From Bacteroidales bacterium (GTDB lineage Bacteria; Bacteroidota; Bacteroidia; Bacteroidales; UBA932): DNA of 43,321 bases. The stretch spans positions 1 through 43,321 of the forward strand of contig JALOCI010000022.1 of assembly GCA_023227835.1 (NCBI GenBank). The letters are read 5' to 3'. The number at the start of each line of letters is the position of its first letter. The first letter of the stretch is position 1. The position numbers were made by a program, and so were the translations under genes. Positions 35,689 to 43,321 of the stretch are shown one piece after another. Under the pieces are notes generated by a model that made no database searches, was not told the DNA's origin, and saw only the letters and a program-made list of their open reading frames with translations.

Positions 35689-36708
35689 ATGAATATGAAA
35701 CAAGATATATTAATAAGAGTAATACGAGGAGAGGCAACTCCGGAAGAGAACAGGCTAGTACTTGATTGGATTAAGAAATCTGATGAGAATTTAAATTACT
35801 TTTCGGAGCTCAAGATGTTATGGGTAATTTCCTCAACCCCTGACAAGTTGGCCGGAGAAGAGGATTTGATTGATTTTAAAAACAAGACACCTCGTAAATT
35901 TTCTACTTCCTTAACAGGACATAAGTTCTGGTTTGGGTTTGGCAGTGCTGTTTCTGCAGCCATTATTATCGTTTTACTTGGAGTATTATTTGGGTTGATT
36001 AATTTTCAAAATAGTAACCAAAGAGACAAGAATGAGTCAGCAAATTTATCTTTATCGAATCAAATGTCCATGTACACCGACAAGGGAGTTAAAGGAAAAG
36101 TCGTATTACCAGATGGATCAGTCGTGTGGTTGAATTCAGACTCAAAGATCGTATATCCCGACAATTTCGCCAAGGACAAAAGAGAGGTTGAAATTTACGG
36201 TGAAGCCTATTTTGAAGTTACCAAAGATACGACCAGACCTATGATTGTACATACCGCCAAGGGGTTTGCAATTCAAGTCCTCGGCACAAAATTCTCTGTT
36301 AAGTCTTACGAAAATGATTTAGAGAGCAAGGCTGTTCTCTATAACGGTTCTATCAGGCTAATCACCAATTCAAAAAAGGACAGAGAAGAGGTTGTGCTGG
36401 AGATGAAACCAAATGATTGCGCAATTATTACGGAAGATGGCACAGCAAAACTTACCCGAATAGATAAAACAAATGACATTGCGTGGCTAAAAGGAGAGAT
36501 TGTTTTTGAAAATACACCTATGAGTGAAGTTTTGAAGGTAATTGAAAGATGGTATGGAAAGAATTTTAATGTTAAGGACAGTTCTTTATATAATTATAAA
36601 TTAAACGCAACTTTTAAGTCTGAATCTTTGATCCAGATATTGGATATCATCAGCTTGTGTACATCTGTCAAATACAAGATTGAAGAAGAAAATGTAATTT
36701 TTCAATAA
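35689..36708 (+). CDS. FecR-family anti-sigma factor (module 2)
   Basis: A 339-residue membrane protein with a short cytoplasmic part (about 1-78), one transmembrane helix at about 84-106 (GSAVSAAIIIVLLGVLFGLI), a FecR domain at about 130-225 (VVLPDGSVVWLNSDSKIVYP, VEIYGEAYFEVTKD, FAIQVLGTKFSVKSY) and a C-terminal DUF4974-type domain at about 265-335 (NTPMSEVLKVIERWYGKNF). It should gate the sigma factor encoded upstream in response to the STN domain of the SusC encoded 80 bp downstream. Confidence 0.93.
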   Translation: MNMKQDILIRVIRGEATPEENRLVLDWIKKSDENLNYFSELKMLWVISSTPDKLAGEEDLIDFKNKTPRKFSTSLTGHKFWFGFGSAVSAAIIIVLLGVLFGLINFQNSNQRDKNESANLSLSNQMSMYTDKGVKGKVVLPDGSVVWLNSDSKIVYPDNFAKDKREVEIYGEAYFEVTKDTTRPMIVHTAKGFAIQVLGTKFSVKSYENDLESKAVLYNGSIRLITNSKKDREEVVLEMKPNDCAIITEDGTAKLTRIDKTNDIAWLKGEIVFENTPMSEVLKVIERWYGKNFNVKDSSLYNYKLNATFKSESLIQILDIISLCTSVKYKIEEENVIFQ

Positions 36709-36719
36709 ATTATTTTTTT

Positions 36720-36746
36720 AAAAACCCCCTGAGAAATGTGGTTTTT
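36720..36746 (+). terminator. Weak stem-loop between fecR and susC (module 2)
   Basis: A 7-bp stem (AAAAACC with GGTTTTT) and a 13-nt loop lie 12 bp after the fecR stop, with pyrimidines after it. It may separate the regulatory pair from susC, matching the hairpins in the same place in module 1. A TGACTTTG stretch just downstream is one base off the -7 consensus. Confidence 0.3.
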
Positions 36747-36788
36747 CTATCTGACTTTGTAATAGAATAAACCATAAAACAAAAAAAT

Positions 36789-39700
36789 ATGATAAAACGA
36801 CTTAAAAACGGAGGTAAAATTTATGTTTTATTCTTCGGGTTACTTTTCTGTATGATTCCATCAGAGTCCTATGCACAGAAAATCTCTCTAAATTTTAAGG
36901 ATGTCCCTCTAAAAACAGTATTAAATAAAATCAGCGAATTATCTGATTTCAAATTTGTTTATACCAGTAATCTGGAAATCGACAAAATTACTGTTTCAAT
37001 CAGTGAAAATGGCAAAGAGGCTAAAGATGTAATAGAAGATCTTTTAAAAAGAGCAAATATCCAATACAAATTCAAGGGGAAGCAAGTGGTTCTGACTAGT
37101 GTAGTAAAAAACGACCAGAAAATACAGGAATTTTCCGGAACCGGTTTGTTGGCAAAACAAGGATCCCAACAGAAAATTACTGTAAAGGGTGTTGTTATAG
37201 ATGCCTCCACAGGGCAAGTTCTTCCTGGTGTTTATATTAAAATCAAAGACAAAAAGACTTTTCAAGTTAGCGATTTTAACGGTTATTACTCAATAGCAGC
37301 GGATCCTGGTGATGTTTTGGTATGCTCATTTATTGGTATGGAAGAGCAATCAATTCCTGTTAATAACAGAACATTGGTTAATATCTCGATGGAACCGGAT
37401 ATGATTAAACTGAATGATGTTATTGTAACTGGCTATCAGACTCTTTCAAAGGAGAGATCTACCGGCTCATATTCTACAATAACTTCAGAATCTATTGACA
37501 ACAAACTTCAGCCTTCTTTTCGCAGTATGCTTGAAGGAATGAGTGCAGGAGTCACGGTATCGACCAGCGGAAATATTGTAATCAGAGGGTTATCAAGCAT
37601 ATCTGGAGTAAAAACTCCTTTAATTGTTGTGGATGGTTATCCACTGATTGGAAATGGGATAGATCTGGAATCAGTAAATCCCGATAATGTTGAAAACATA
37701 ACCATTCTCAAAGATGCTGTTGCTGCATCAATATACGGAGCAAGAGCTTCAAACGGTGTTATAGTAATCACCACAAAAAAAGCACAGTCAGGCAAGTTTA
37801 CAGCTTCTTATAAAGGCACATACGGAGTTACGCAGAAATTACGTTTTTCCACACTAAACCGCGCCTCTGTCAGTGATTATATTGATGCTGAAATTGACCT
37901 TTATAATGCAAATCCGACAACTTACAGTAATTCATATAACAATTGGAACAAATTAACAGAAGTACAATATCTACTTCTTGCAAAAGATAAATCTTGGATG
38001 AGTGAAGCTGAGGTAAACTCAAAAATTGAGCAATTAAGAAAGAATGATGCGATGAAAGAGATTGAAAAATATATGCTTCGTCCAGAAAGTTCTCAACAAC
38101 ACAGCATCAATATTACTGGAGGAACAGAAAAAAATCTGTTTAACGGCTCATTAAAACTAAACAAAGAGTACGGAAATCTTGACAACAACTCAAATTCCAG
38201 ATTTATAGCAGATGTAAACAACATTTGGAAGCCGGCAAAATGGTTTTCTTTTAAATTTATATCCAACATCAACTATACAAAATCGATTTCTTCCGGAGAG
38301 AATTTTTATGGTTTTAGAATTGACCCTTATACCGATCTTTATACCGATTCTGGAGAGGCTATTTTCTACAATCCAACAGCCCAGCGACGAATCCCCGAGT
38401 ATGATAAGTATTCACTTATGAAATCGATGCTATATCATCCCTCTGAAGAGCTGAATTTACAATACTCAACTAATCAGAATCTACAAATTAGGTTAGGAGG
38501 TGATGTTACTCTAAAAATATCAGATGAGTTATCTTTATCCGGAGGTGGTTCATGGATAAAAGGCATGGATGATACAAAGACCGTAAAGTTGGGAGACTCT
38601 TATCTGATGAGATCTGCATATAACGATGGTGCATCAAGAACAAATAGCGTGAAAAGATATATTCCAGATGGAGGCAAGTTAGATGGTTCAAAAGGCAGCC
38701 TTGAAACATGGGTTATAAGAGGTCAGATAAATTTTAATAAAACCCTTGATAATAACAAGCATAGAATAACAGCAATGCTTGGCTCAGAAATCAGTAAAGA
38801 CACCTATGAAACAATGAGCCTGCCTACCTATCTTGGCTACAACCCTACTTCTGCCTCAATAAACACAGGTTTTGACCCATATGAGTACAATAAAAACACT
38901 AACAATATAAAGGGCGACATGCTATTTCAGAAAGCCCCGGCCAACTTGGGTAGCGTATCATATGGTGGAACTATCGGCATAAGAGACAATAGATTCGTTG
39001 GATGGTATGCAAATGGCTCATACGAACTGATGGATAAATACATTTTGAGCGGAAGTGTCAGACTTGACCTTACCAACTTCTTTGGCACTGATCCAAAATA
39101 TAGATATAAACCCACATGGTCAATTGGCGGAACATACAAAATATCAGACGAGGAATTCTTCAAACCGCTTAAACACATTGTTAACCGATTACATTTAAGA
39201 GGCTCATATGGAGTAAACGGAAATATATCTTTAAATGACTACCCATACTTGGTTTTAAGTGTAGGGTCATATAATATGAATACTAATGGTATTTCTTATG
39301 GAATATCAAATTTCCCAAATAACCAGTTAAGGTGGGAAAGGACCAATATATTAAATCTTGGAGCAGATATCTCATTACTGAAAGATAGAGTTCGATTAAA
39401 TGCCGAGTACTACTCAAAAAACAGTACTGATTTGATTTCATCCGACATAATTGACTATACAAGAGGAACATATTCATTATACCAAAATGTAGGTTCTGTT
39501 TTGAACAGAGGATTTGAACTTTCTGTGTCAGGGGATGTCATTAAATCTAAAACATTTAACTGGAGCTCCGAATTTATTTTAAGCAAGAATAAAAGCAAAC
39601 TTCTGACATACAACGGAAATCTGACAAATATTCTTAATTACACCACGACTTCTGGATCCTTAGTAAAAAATTACCCAATGTATGGGATATGGGGAATCAG

Positions 39701-40259
39701 ATATGCAGGCCTTGACGGTTCCGGTACTCCTCTATATTATAATTCAGCAGGAGAAAAAATTAGTAGCGGGAACCTAAAACCAACAGATGCCAAGTATATT
39801 GGAAGTTCCACCCCCACATGTGAACTAGCCTTAAAAAACGACCTTTCATACAGGAATTTCAATTTATCAATCATGTTTATTGCAAAACTTGGCGGTCATT
39901 TCAGAACTGATTTATTCAACGGATCATCTATTGATAACAGGCATGTAGGTGAAAGATGGAAAAATCCGGGAGATGAGAATTATACTATTTATCCTAAATT
40001 GGTTTCAGGAAGTGTCGAACAATATTATCTTCCATATGCTGATACATTTGTCTCTAGCTCTAACCTATTAAAATTAAGAGACATCACACTCTCCTACGAT
40101 ATTCCTTCCAATATTACAAAAAAAGCAGGTCTTTCAGGAGTTAAGTTATATACACAAGGAAGGAATTTATTCTATATAACCGCTAAAGGGGTTGATGTAG
40201 ATCCTGAAGGAATAAATGCACGCCCTCAGGTGTTCTTTGGCATTTCTGTTAATCTATAA
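36789..40259 (+). CDS. SusC/RagA-family TonB-linked outer-membrane protein with STN domain (module 2)
   Basis: An 1156-residue receptor: signal peptide ending ESYAQ (about residue 30), STN domain at about 33-105 (FKDVPLKTVLNKISELSDFK), carboxypeptidase-regulatory-like domain at about 128-205 (TVKGVVIDASTGQVLPGVYI), TonB box region NDVIVTGYQTLSKERSTGS, plug to about 335 (NIVIRGLSSISGVKTPLIVVDG, AASIYGARASNGVIVI) and a barrel that ends FFGISVNL. The STN domain ties it to the upstream FecR and sigma genes. The TonB-box region is strikingly like that of module 1 (VVTGYQVLDKERVAGA), suggesting related receptors. The substrate is unknown; no enzyme follows SusD here. Confidence 0.95.
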   Translation: MIKRLKNGGKIYVLFFGLLFCMIPSESYAQKISLNFKDVPLKTVLNKISELSDFKFVYTSNLEIDKITVSISENGKEAKDVIEDLLKRANIQYKFKGKQVVLTSVVKNDQKIQEFSGTGLLAKQGSQQKITVKGVVIDASTGQVLPGVYIKIKDKKTFQVSDFNGYYSIAADPGDVLVCSFIGMEEQSIPVNNRTLVNISMEPDMIKLNDVIVTGYQTLSKERSTGSYSTITSESIDNKLQPSFRSMLEGMSAGVTVSTSGNIVIRGLSSISGVKTPLIVVDGYPLIGNGIDLESVNPDNVENITILKDAVAASIYGARASNGVIVITTKKAQSGKFTASYKGTYGVTQKLRFSTLNRASVSDYIDAEIDLYNANPTTYSNSYNNWNKLTEVQYLLLAKDKSWMSEAEVNSKIEQLRKNDAMKEIEKYMLRPESSQQHSINITGGTEKNLFNGSLKLNKEYGNLDNNSNSRFIADVNNIWKPAKWFSFKFISNINYTKSISSGENFYGFRIDPYTDLYTDSGEAIFYNPTAQRRIPEYDKYSLMKSMLYHPSEELNLQYSTNQNLQIRLGGDVTLKISDELSLSGGGSWIKGMDDTKTVKLGDSYLMRSAYNDGASRTNSVKRYIPDGGKLDGSKGSLETWVIRGQINFNKTLDNNKHRITAMLGSEISKDTYETMSLPTYLGYNPTSASINTGFDPYEYNKNTNNIKGDMLFQKAPANLGSVSYGGTIGIRDNRFVGWYANGSYELMDKYILSGSVRLDLTNFFGTDPKYRYKPTWSIGGTYKISDEEFFKPLKHIVNRLHLRGSYGVNGNISLNDYPYLVLSVGSYNMNTNGISYGISNFPNNQLRWERTNILNLGADISLLKDRVRLNAEYYSKNSTDLISSDIIDYTRGTYSLYQNVGSVLNRGFELSVSGDVIKSKTFNWSSEFILSKNKSKLLTYNGNLTNILNYTTTSGSLVKNYPMYGIWGIRYAGLDGSGTPLYYNSAGEKISSGNLKPTDAKYIGSSTPTCELALKNDLSYRNFNLSIMFIAKLGGHFRTDLFNGSSIDNRHVGERWKNPGDENYTIYPKLVSGSVEQYYLPYADTFVSSSNLLKLRDITLSYDIPSNITKKAGLSGVKLYTQGRNLFYITAKGVDVDPEGINARPQVFFGISVNL

Positions 40260-40269
40260 AATATTGACT

Positions 40270-41820
40270 ATGAAAAGATTTATTTTTATTACTCTTTTGC
40301 TTACTCTGATAATAGTGTCAGGATGCACAAAATTTCTTGATGTCAAACCTGCCGGTAAACTTATACCGGAGAAAGGTGATGTAGCCTCTTTCGATAAATT
40401 ATTAAATAATGATTATACACTTACCGGAGGTTATTCCAACAATAATAACGGATGTCGTTTAAATTATCTTACTGATGATATTGAAATGTCAAATAATCAG
40501 GCAAATTATTTCTGGGTAAGCTCTTTCCCGAACCTGGATTCATATTTTGCTTATATATATAAAACGCCTTATTACAATCCAACTGAGCCTGATTTATATA
40601 CATGGTGGATGGATTTTTATCGTGCCATAGAATATTTCAACGTATGTATTGATGGAATTAATAACGTAAGAACTGCCAATGAGGAACAACTTGCAAATGA
40701 AACCATAGCACAGGCAAAAGTTGCCAGGGCATATCTGTTCTTCAATCTTGCTTTAATTTATGGTCCTGTTTATGATCCAAATGGGACAAATGATTTCAGA
40801 ACGATTCCAATGAGAACACAGAGTGATGTATTGGCCCCTATGGAAGACCTCTCAACTAACGGCGAAATATTCAAACAGGTACTTAAAGATATTCATAGCT
40901 CACTCTCAGTTATTCCGGAAATAGTAGCAAGCCCATCTCGTTTTGGCAAAGTTGCGACCTTAGCATTTCTTGCAGATTATCATTTATTTACTCAAAAATA
41001 CGACAGTGTTGCTCTCTATGCAAATCAAGCACTGACCCTGGCTGCTGCTCAAAAAGGCGGGATTGATAATCTCTTTTATGATTATAATAAATTTACATGG
41101 GCAGATGCCGGTGTTGTAACTGATCCTAACAAGAAAAACGCAAGTACTATAAACACCTCACAAGGCTCAGACGCCTTAACTGCAAATTACCACAGAGAAA
41201 TGCTGCTTTACCGTAAATGTGCTAATCCTCCGGGATCTTCTTATGCATACCCTTCTCAGTCATTCTTAAATTTGTTTAATAACAGTCAAGATCTGAGACG
41301 TGAATACTTCTTCTTTGAATACAATGGTTACAGGACCATCCAATCAGGAGTAACTTATGATGACGGACGGCGTATTTTGAATTATCAAACTAAAATGGCA
41401 AGAACATCGGGATTCTCGTATCCGGAATTACTTTTACTCCGGGCAGAGGGAAGGGCCAGGACAAATGATCTGACCGGGGCTGTAGCTGATATCAACCTTT
41501 TAAGGAAATTCCGAATGAAGCCTGGATTTACTCCTTTCTCCTCTTCAAACAAGGATGAAGTTATTCAAGAGGTTTTAAATGAGCGAAGGCGTGAACTTCC
41601 TGTCGGTTCTCAAAAGAGGTTTCTGGATCTAAAACGTTTGGTTTTGGAGAAAGGTAAACCATGGTGCAAGGAATCAATAAATCACGTTGTTAACGGAACA
41701 TCTTATACGGCAGAGGTGAATTCAGATTACTTCAGGATGCCTATACAAAATGATGTTATACTAAAGAATCCGCACTGGGGTCTTCAGGTAGAGACAAGGC
41801 CTTGGTCGAGTCAGAAATAA
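40270..41820 (+). CDS. SusD/RagB-family nutrient-binding lipoprotein (module 2)
   Basis: A 516-residue lipoprotein. The start is ATG 40270, which gives a clean signal with lipobox IIVSGC (Cys19); an upstream in-frame ATG at 40216 lies inside susC and spoils the signal. SusD features include TKFLDVKPAGKLIPEKGDVA after the cysteine, AQAKVARAYLFFNLALIYGP, RTIPMRTQSDV, YPELLLLRAEGRARTNDLTG and the C-terminal NERRRELPVGSQKRFLDLKRL. It forms the surface lid of the SusC encoded 10 bp upstream. A terminator hairpin follows 28 bp after the stop, closing the module. Confidence 0.94.
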   Translation: MKRFIFITLLLTLIIVSGCTKFLDVKPAGKLIPEKGDVASFDKLLNNDYTLTGGYSNNNNGCRLNYLTDDIEMSNNQANYFWVSSFPNLDSYFAYIYKTPYYNPTEPDLYTWWMDFYRAIEYFNVCIDGINNVRTANEEQLANETIAQAKVARAYLFFNLALIYGPVYDPNGTNDFRTIPMRTQSDVLAPMEDLSTNGEIFKQVLKDIHSSLSVIPEIVASPSRFGKVATLAFLADYHLFTQKYDSVALYANQALTLAAAQKGGIDNLFYDYNKFTWADAGVVTDPNKKNASTINTSQGSDALTANYHREMLLYRKCANPPGSSYAYPSQSFLNLFNNSQDLRREYFFFEYNGYRTIQSGVTYDDGRRILNYQTKMARTSGFSYPELLLLRAEGRARTNDLTGAVADINLLRKFRMKPGFTPFSSSNKDEVIQEVLNERRRELPVGSQKRFLDLKRLVLEKGKPWCKESINHVVNGTSYTAEVNSDYFRMPIQNDVILKNPHWGLQVETRPWSSQK

Positions 41821-41848
41821 TTAGGAGACCTAATCGAATTGAGTATTG

Positions 41849-41885
41849 AAACCTTGGCAAGTTACTATTTTCTTGCCGAGGTTTT
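41849..41885 (+). terminator. Intrinsic terminator after susD (module 2)
   Basis: A 13-bp stem (AAACCTTGGCAAG with CTTGCCGAGGTTT, one U-G wobble) and a 10-nt loop end in a run of T. It lies 28 bp after the susD stop and is a textbook rho-independent terminator. Confidence 0.8.
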
Positions 41886-41956
41886 TATTATATATTACAG
41901 CTTTTAAGATGGCGGAGAAATACTGTCTCAGGGCTGTCCATCCTCAGTCGCATTGA

Positions 41957-42122
41957 AGTCATAAGCCTCAAAGACACTGGTTTTTCTTAACGCCGTTTCT
42001 TGCCGGTTTTCAGGGTGCTCCGGAACGCCTCCCTTAGGTCGTTGAACGGTCCTCGCACTTTTTCCTGAAAACCACGCTGCGAAATCGGCTAAAAAACCAA
42101 GGTCTTTTTCGTCTTTATGTCT
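41957..42122. repeat. Long nested inverted repeat (foldback element or structured RNA)
   Basis: Paired segments nest around a common centre: CATAAG 41960-41965 with 42113-42119 (one bulge), AAAGAC 41970-41975 with 42102-42107, TGGTTTTT 41978-41985 with 42092-42099, GCCGTTTC 41992-41999 with 42081-42089 (one bulge), GGTTTTCAGG 42005-42014 with 42064-42073, GTGC 42015-42018 with 42055-42058, and a terminal hairpin AACGCCT 42024-42030 with 42036-42043. It is richer in G+C than its surroundings. The minus strand from 42149 to the TGA at 41928 is also an open frame (GFLADFAAWFSGKSART, then AYDFNATEDGQP) without an ATG; I recall similar short hypothetical proteins in other Bacteroidota, which would fit a repeated element misread as a gene. 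The remaining spacer on either side, 41886-41956 and 42123-42306, shows nothing else I can support. Confidence 0.65.
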
Positions 42123-42306
42123 GCAGATGCTAGAAACTTTGGCAATTTTCTAATTAATCATTTTATCTACACTCTATTCAAACGATTAGCTGTATTAGGT
42201 ATTTTTAAATACACTAGCAGTTTTGTTGATAAATATTTAAAAATAGTTTATGCTAAACCTTTTATTGTCAGATTATTTGTATTATTTTTAAAGAAAATAA
42301 TCCGAT

Positions 42307-43074
42307 ATGCGCTTCGAATTGGTTCTATCGCTCATTCCTAAAGAAAGAGGGACTTTATTGCCCTTAAATTATCAATATGAATTAAGTTCATGGATATACA
42401 AAGTGCTTAATTACGGAGATCCCATTTTCTCCGAATGGCTACACACCTTGGGATATAAATCCAAGGAAAAGCCATTCAAATTATTTACTTTCTCAAACCT
42501 CGAGATCCCCACTTTTCGACTTAATGGAGACCTATTGAGAATAGATTCAAATGAGATAAAGTTTGTTACCTCATTCCTTACTGACGATGCAATTTCTCCA
42601 TTTATTACAGGGCTGTTCAAAGAGAGGCACTTAGTCCTTGGGAACAAATCGCATCAAGTTGCATTCAATGTCTCACAGGTTATTGGACAACCAAAACCAG
42701 AAATATTGGAGACTATGAGGTTTCAGACGATTTCTCCCCTATTTGTCGATGAGTTCAATCCATCAACAGGCAAGACTAATCATCTTTCACCCGATGCAAG
42801 TAATTACTCTGCATTAATAAACAGCACATTAAAGGAGAAATACCGTGCATTTTATAACCAAGAGCCCAACCCTGAATGGCCTGAGGCCAAAATCATCGCA
42901 ATCAATAAACCAAAATCGAAATTAATCACCATAAAATCCGGCACCCCGGAAATGACCAAAATCAAAGCATACAACTTCCAATTTACCGTAACTGGCCAAC
43001 CTGAGCTAATTACCGTAGGGTATTACGGTGGGTTTGGTCGGCTTGGCAGCCAAGGATTCGGGTGCGTAAAATAG
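42307..43074 (+). CDS. cas6: CRISPR-associated endoribonuclease Cas6
   Basis: Cas6 cuts CRISPR precursor RNA within each repeat. This 255-residue protein opens with MRFELVLSLIPKERG and a tandem-RAMP layout, continues with LNYQYELSSWIYKVLNYGD, FTFSNLEIP, TSFLTDDAISPFITGLFKER and the central FQTISPLFV, and ends in the glycine-rich loop GFGRLGSQGFGCVK (residues about 242-255) that is diagnostic for Cas6 RAMPs. Length is normal for the family. The likely catalytic histidine near the N-terminus is not obvious, as is common in divergent members. It is followed after 14 bp by a probable Cas5-like gene. No CRISPR repeats occur in the window. Confidence 0.92.
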   Translation: MRFELVLSLIPKERGTLLPLNYQYELSSWIYKVLNYGDPIFSEWLHTLGYKSKEKPFKLFTFSNLEIPTFRLNGDLLRIDSNEIKFVTSFLTDDAISPFITGLFKERHLVLGNKSHQVAFNVSQVIGQPKPEILETMRFQTISPLFVDEFNPSTGKTNHLSPDASNYSALINSTLKEKYRAFYNQEPNPEWPEAKIIAINKPKSKLITIKSGTPEMTKIKAYNFQFTVTGQPELITVGYYGGFGRLGSQGFGCVK

Positions 43075-43088
43075 TTAATAGTTTCATA

Positions 43089-43321
43089 ATGGAAAACTTA
43101 GATTTATCAATTCTTGAAAAAATTCCAGAACCTAACTTTAAGGTTATTCTGGAGATCGAACCATTAGCACCTCTCTCGATGGTGAGCGAGTTGCCCGGTT
43201 CTTACTACAAAACATTGACAAGTCCAGACAAAAAAATGCTTTGTGGGCTTTTTGAAAACATTTTGGGATGGCACATTGATTTGGCCGACCGAAAAACAAT
43301 AATAAAAGAACTCGCCGCATT
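43089..43321 (+). CDS. Probable Cas5-like CRISPR-associated protein, N-terminal fragment
   Basis: The frame opens at ATG 43089, 14 bp after cas6, and runs off the window after 77 codons. The visible part has a beta-strand VILEIEPLAPLSM followed by SELPGSYYKTLTSPDKKMLC and GLFENILGWHIDL, which resembles the RAMP-like opening of Cas5-type proteins in class 1 systems, where the first strand is followed by a helix containing a conserved G-x-x-x-x-x-L-G motif. It could instead be a Cas8-type large subunit. Position right after cas6 makes a Cas function likely; the exact family needs the missing part. Confidence 0.5.
   Translation, partial: MENLDLSILEKIPEPNFKVILEIEPLAPLSMVSELPGSYYKTLTSPDKKMLCGLFENILGWHIDLADRKTIIKELAA

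Noticed and set aside
42117..42341. A 74-codon plus-strand open frame before cas6
   Set aside because: It overlaps the foldback element at one end and the cas6 start at the other, is AT-rich and Lys/Phe/Ile-heavy, and shows no domain or signal. It looks like chance in an AT-rich spacer.
41886..43321. CRISPR repeats near cas6
   Set aside because: No direct repeats of 25-40 bp with regular spacers are present; any array must lie outside the window.

Overview
The window reads as a chromosomal segment of a Bacteroidota bacterium, most likely Bacteroidales. The evidence is the two SusC/SusD outer-membrane uptake pairs, each with its own ECF sigma factor and FecR anti-sigma factor; many short lipoproteins; BACON and DUF5689-type surface domains; AT-rich spacers with TAnnTTTG-like -7 boxes; and a lack of Shine-Dalgarno sequences. 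Family calls are from memory of motifs and architecture; no database was searched.

Layout. (1) 1-774: the 3' part of a HydE-like [FeFe]-hydrogenase maturase. (2) 5091-782, minus strand: a three-gene operon of a multi-membrane DUF6057-like protein, a beta-propeller lipoprotein with one CxxCH motif, and a RidA/chorismatase-fold protein. (3) 12747-5158, minus strand: a compact five-gene operon that looks like an extracellular nucleic-acid utilisation locus. It has a BACON/DUF5689 lipoprotein, a BACON-tethered DNA/RNA non-specific endonuclease, an endonuclease/exonuclease/phosphatase-fold enzyme, a TonB-dependent receptor and a DUF5689 lipoprotein. (4) 12814-16280: an outer-membrane beta-barrel gene, a GH20 beta-hexosaminidase overlapping pdxH, and a small membrane protein.

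(5) 32278-16468, minus strand: a large ECF-sigma/FecR-controlled peptide-utilisation locus. The order is sigma, FecR, SusC, SusD, a metallopeptidase-like lipoprotein without HExxH, an intact HExxHxxGxxH metalloprotease, a paralogue whose zinc motif is destroyed, and a 1068-residue thioredoxin / S9 dipeptidyl-peptidase fusion. From susC to the end the genes are 1-8 bp apart or overlap. (6) 33604-32384: an MFS exporter, followed by a 21-bp perfect inverted repeat around an 84-bp loop. (7) 34886-33819, minus, and 35066-41820, plus: a stand-alone thioredoxin-like protein homologous to the N-terminus of the fusion, divergent from a second sigma/FecR/SusC/SusD module that has no enzymes of its own.

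(8) 41821-42306 has no convincing gene. It holds a terminator and a long nested inverted repeat (about 41957-42122) that should fold into one extended hairpin while also being an open reading frame on the minus strand. (9) 42307-43321: cas6 and the start of a probable Cas5-like gene, the edge of a class 1 CRISPR-Cas locus that continues beyond the window. No CRISPR repeats, tRNA or rRNA genes were seen.

Best candidates for undescribed biology: the thioredoxin-peptidase fusion beside live and dead metalloproteases in one SusCD operon; the BACON/DUF5689/nuclease/TonB receptor operon; and the foldback element next to cas6.
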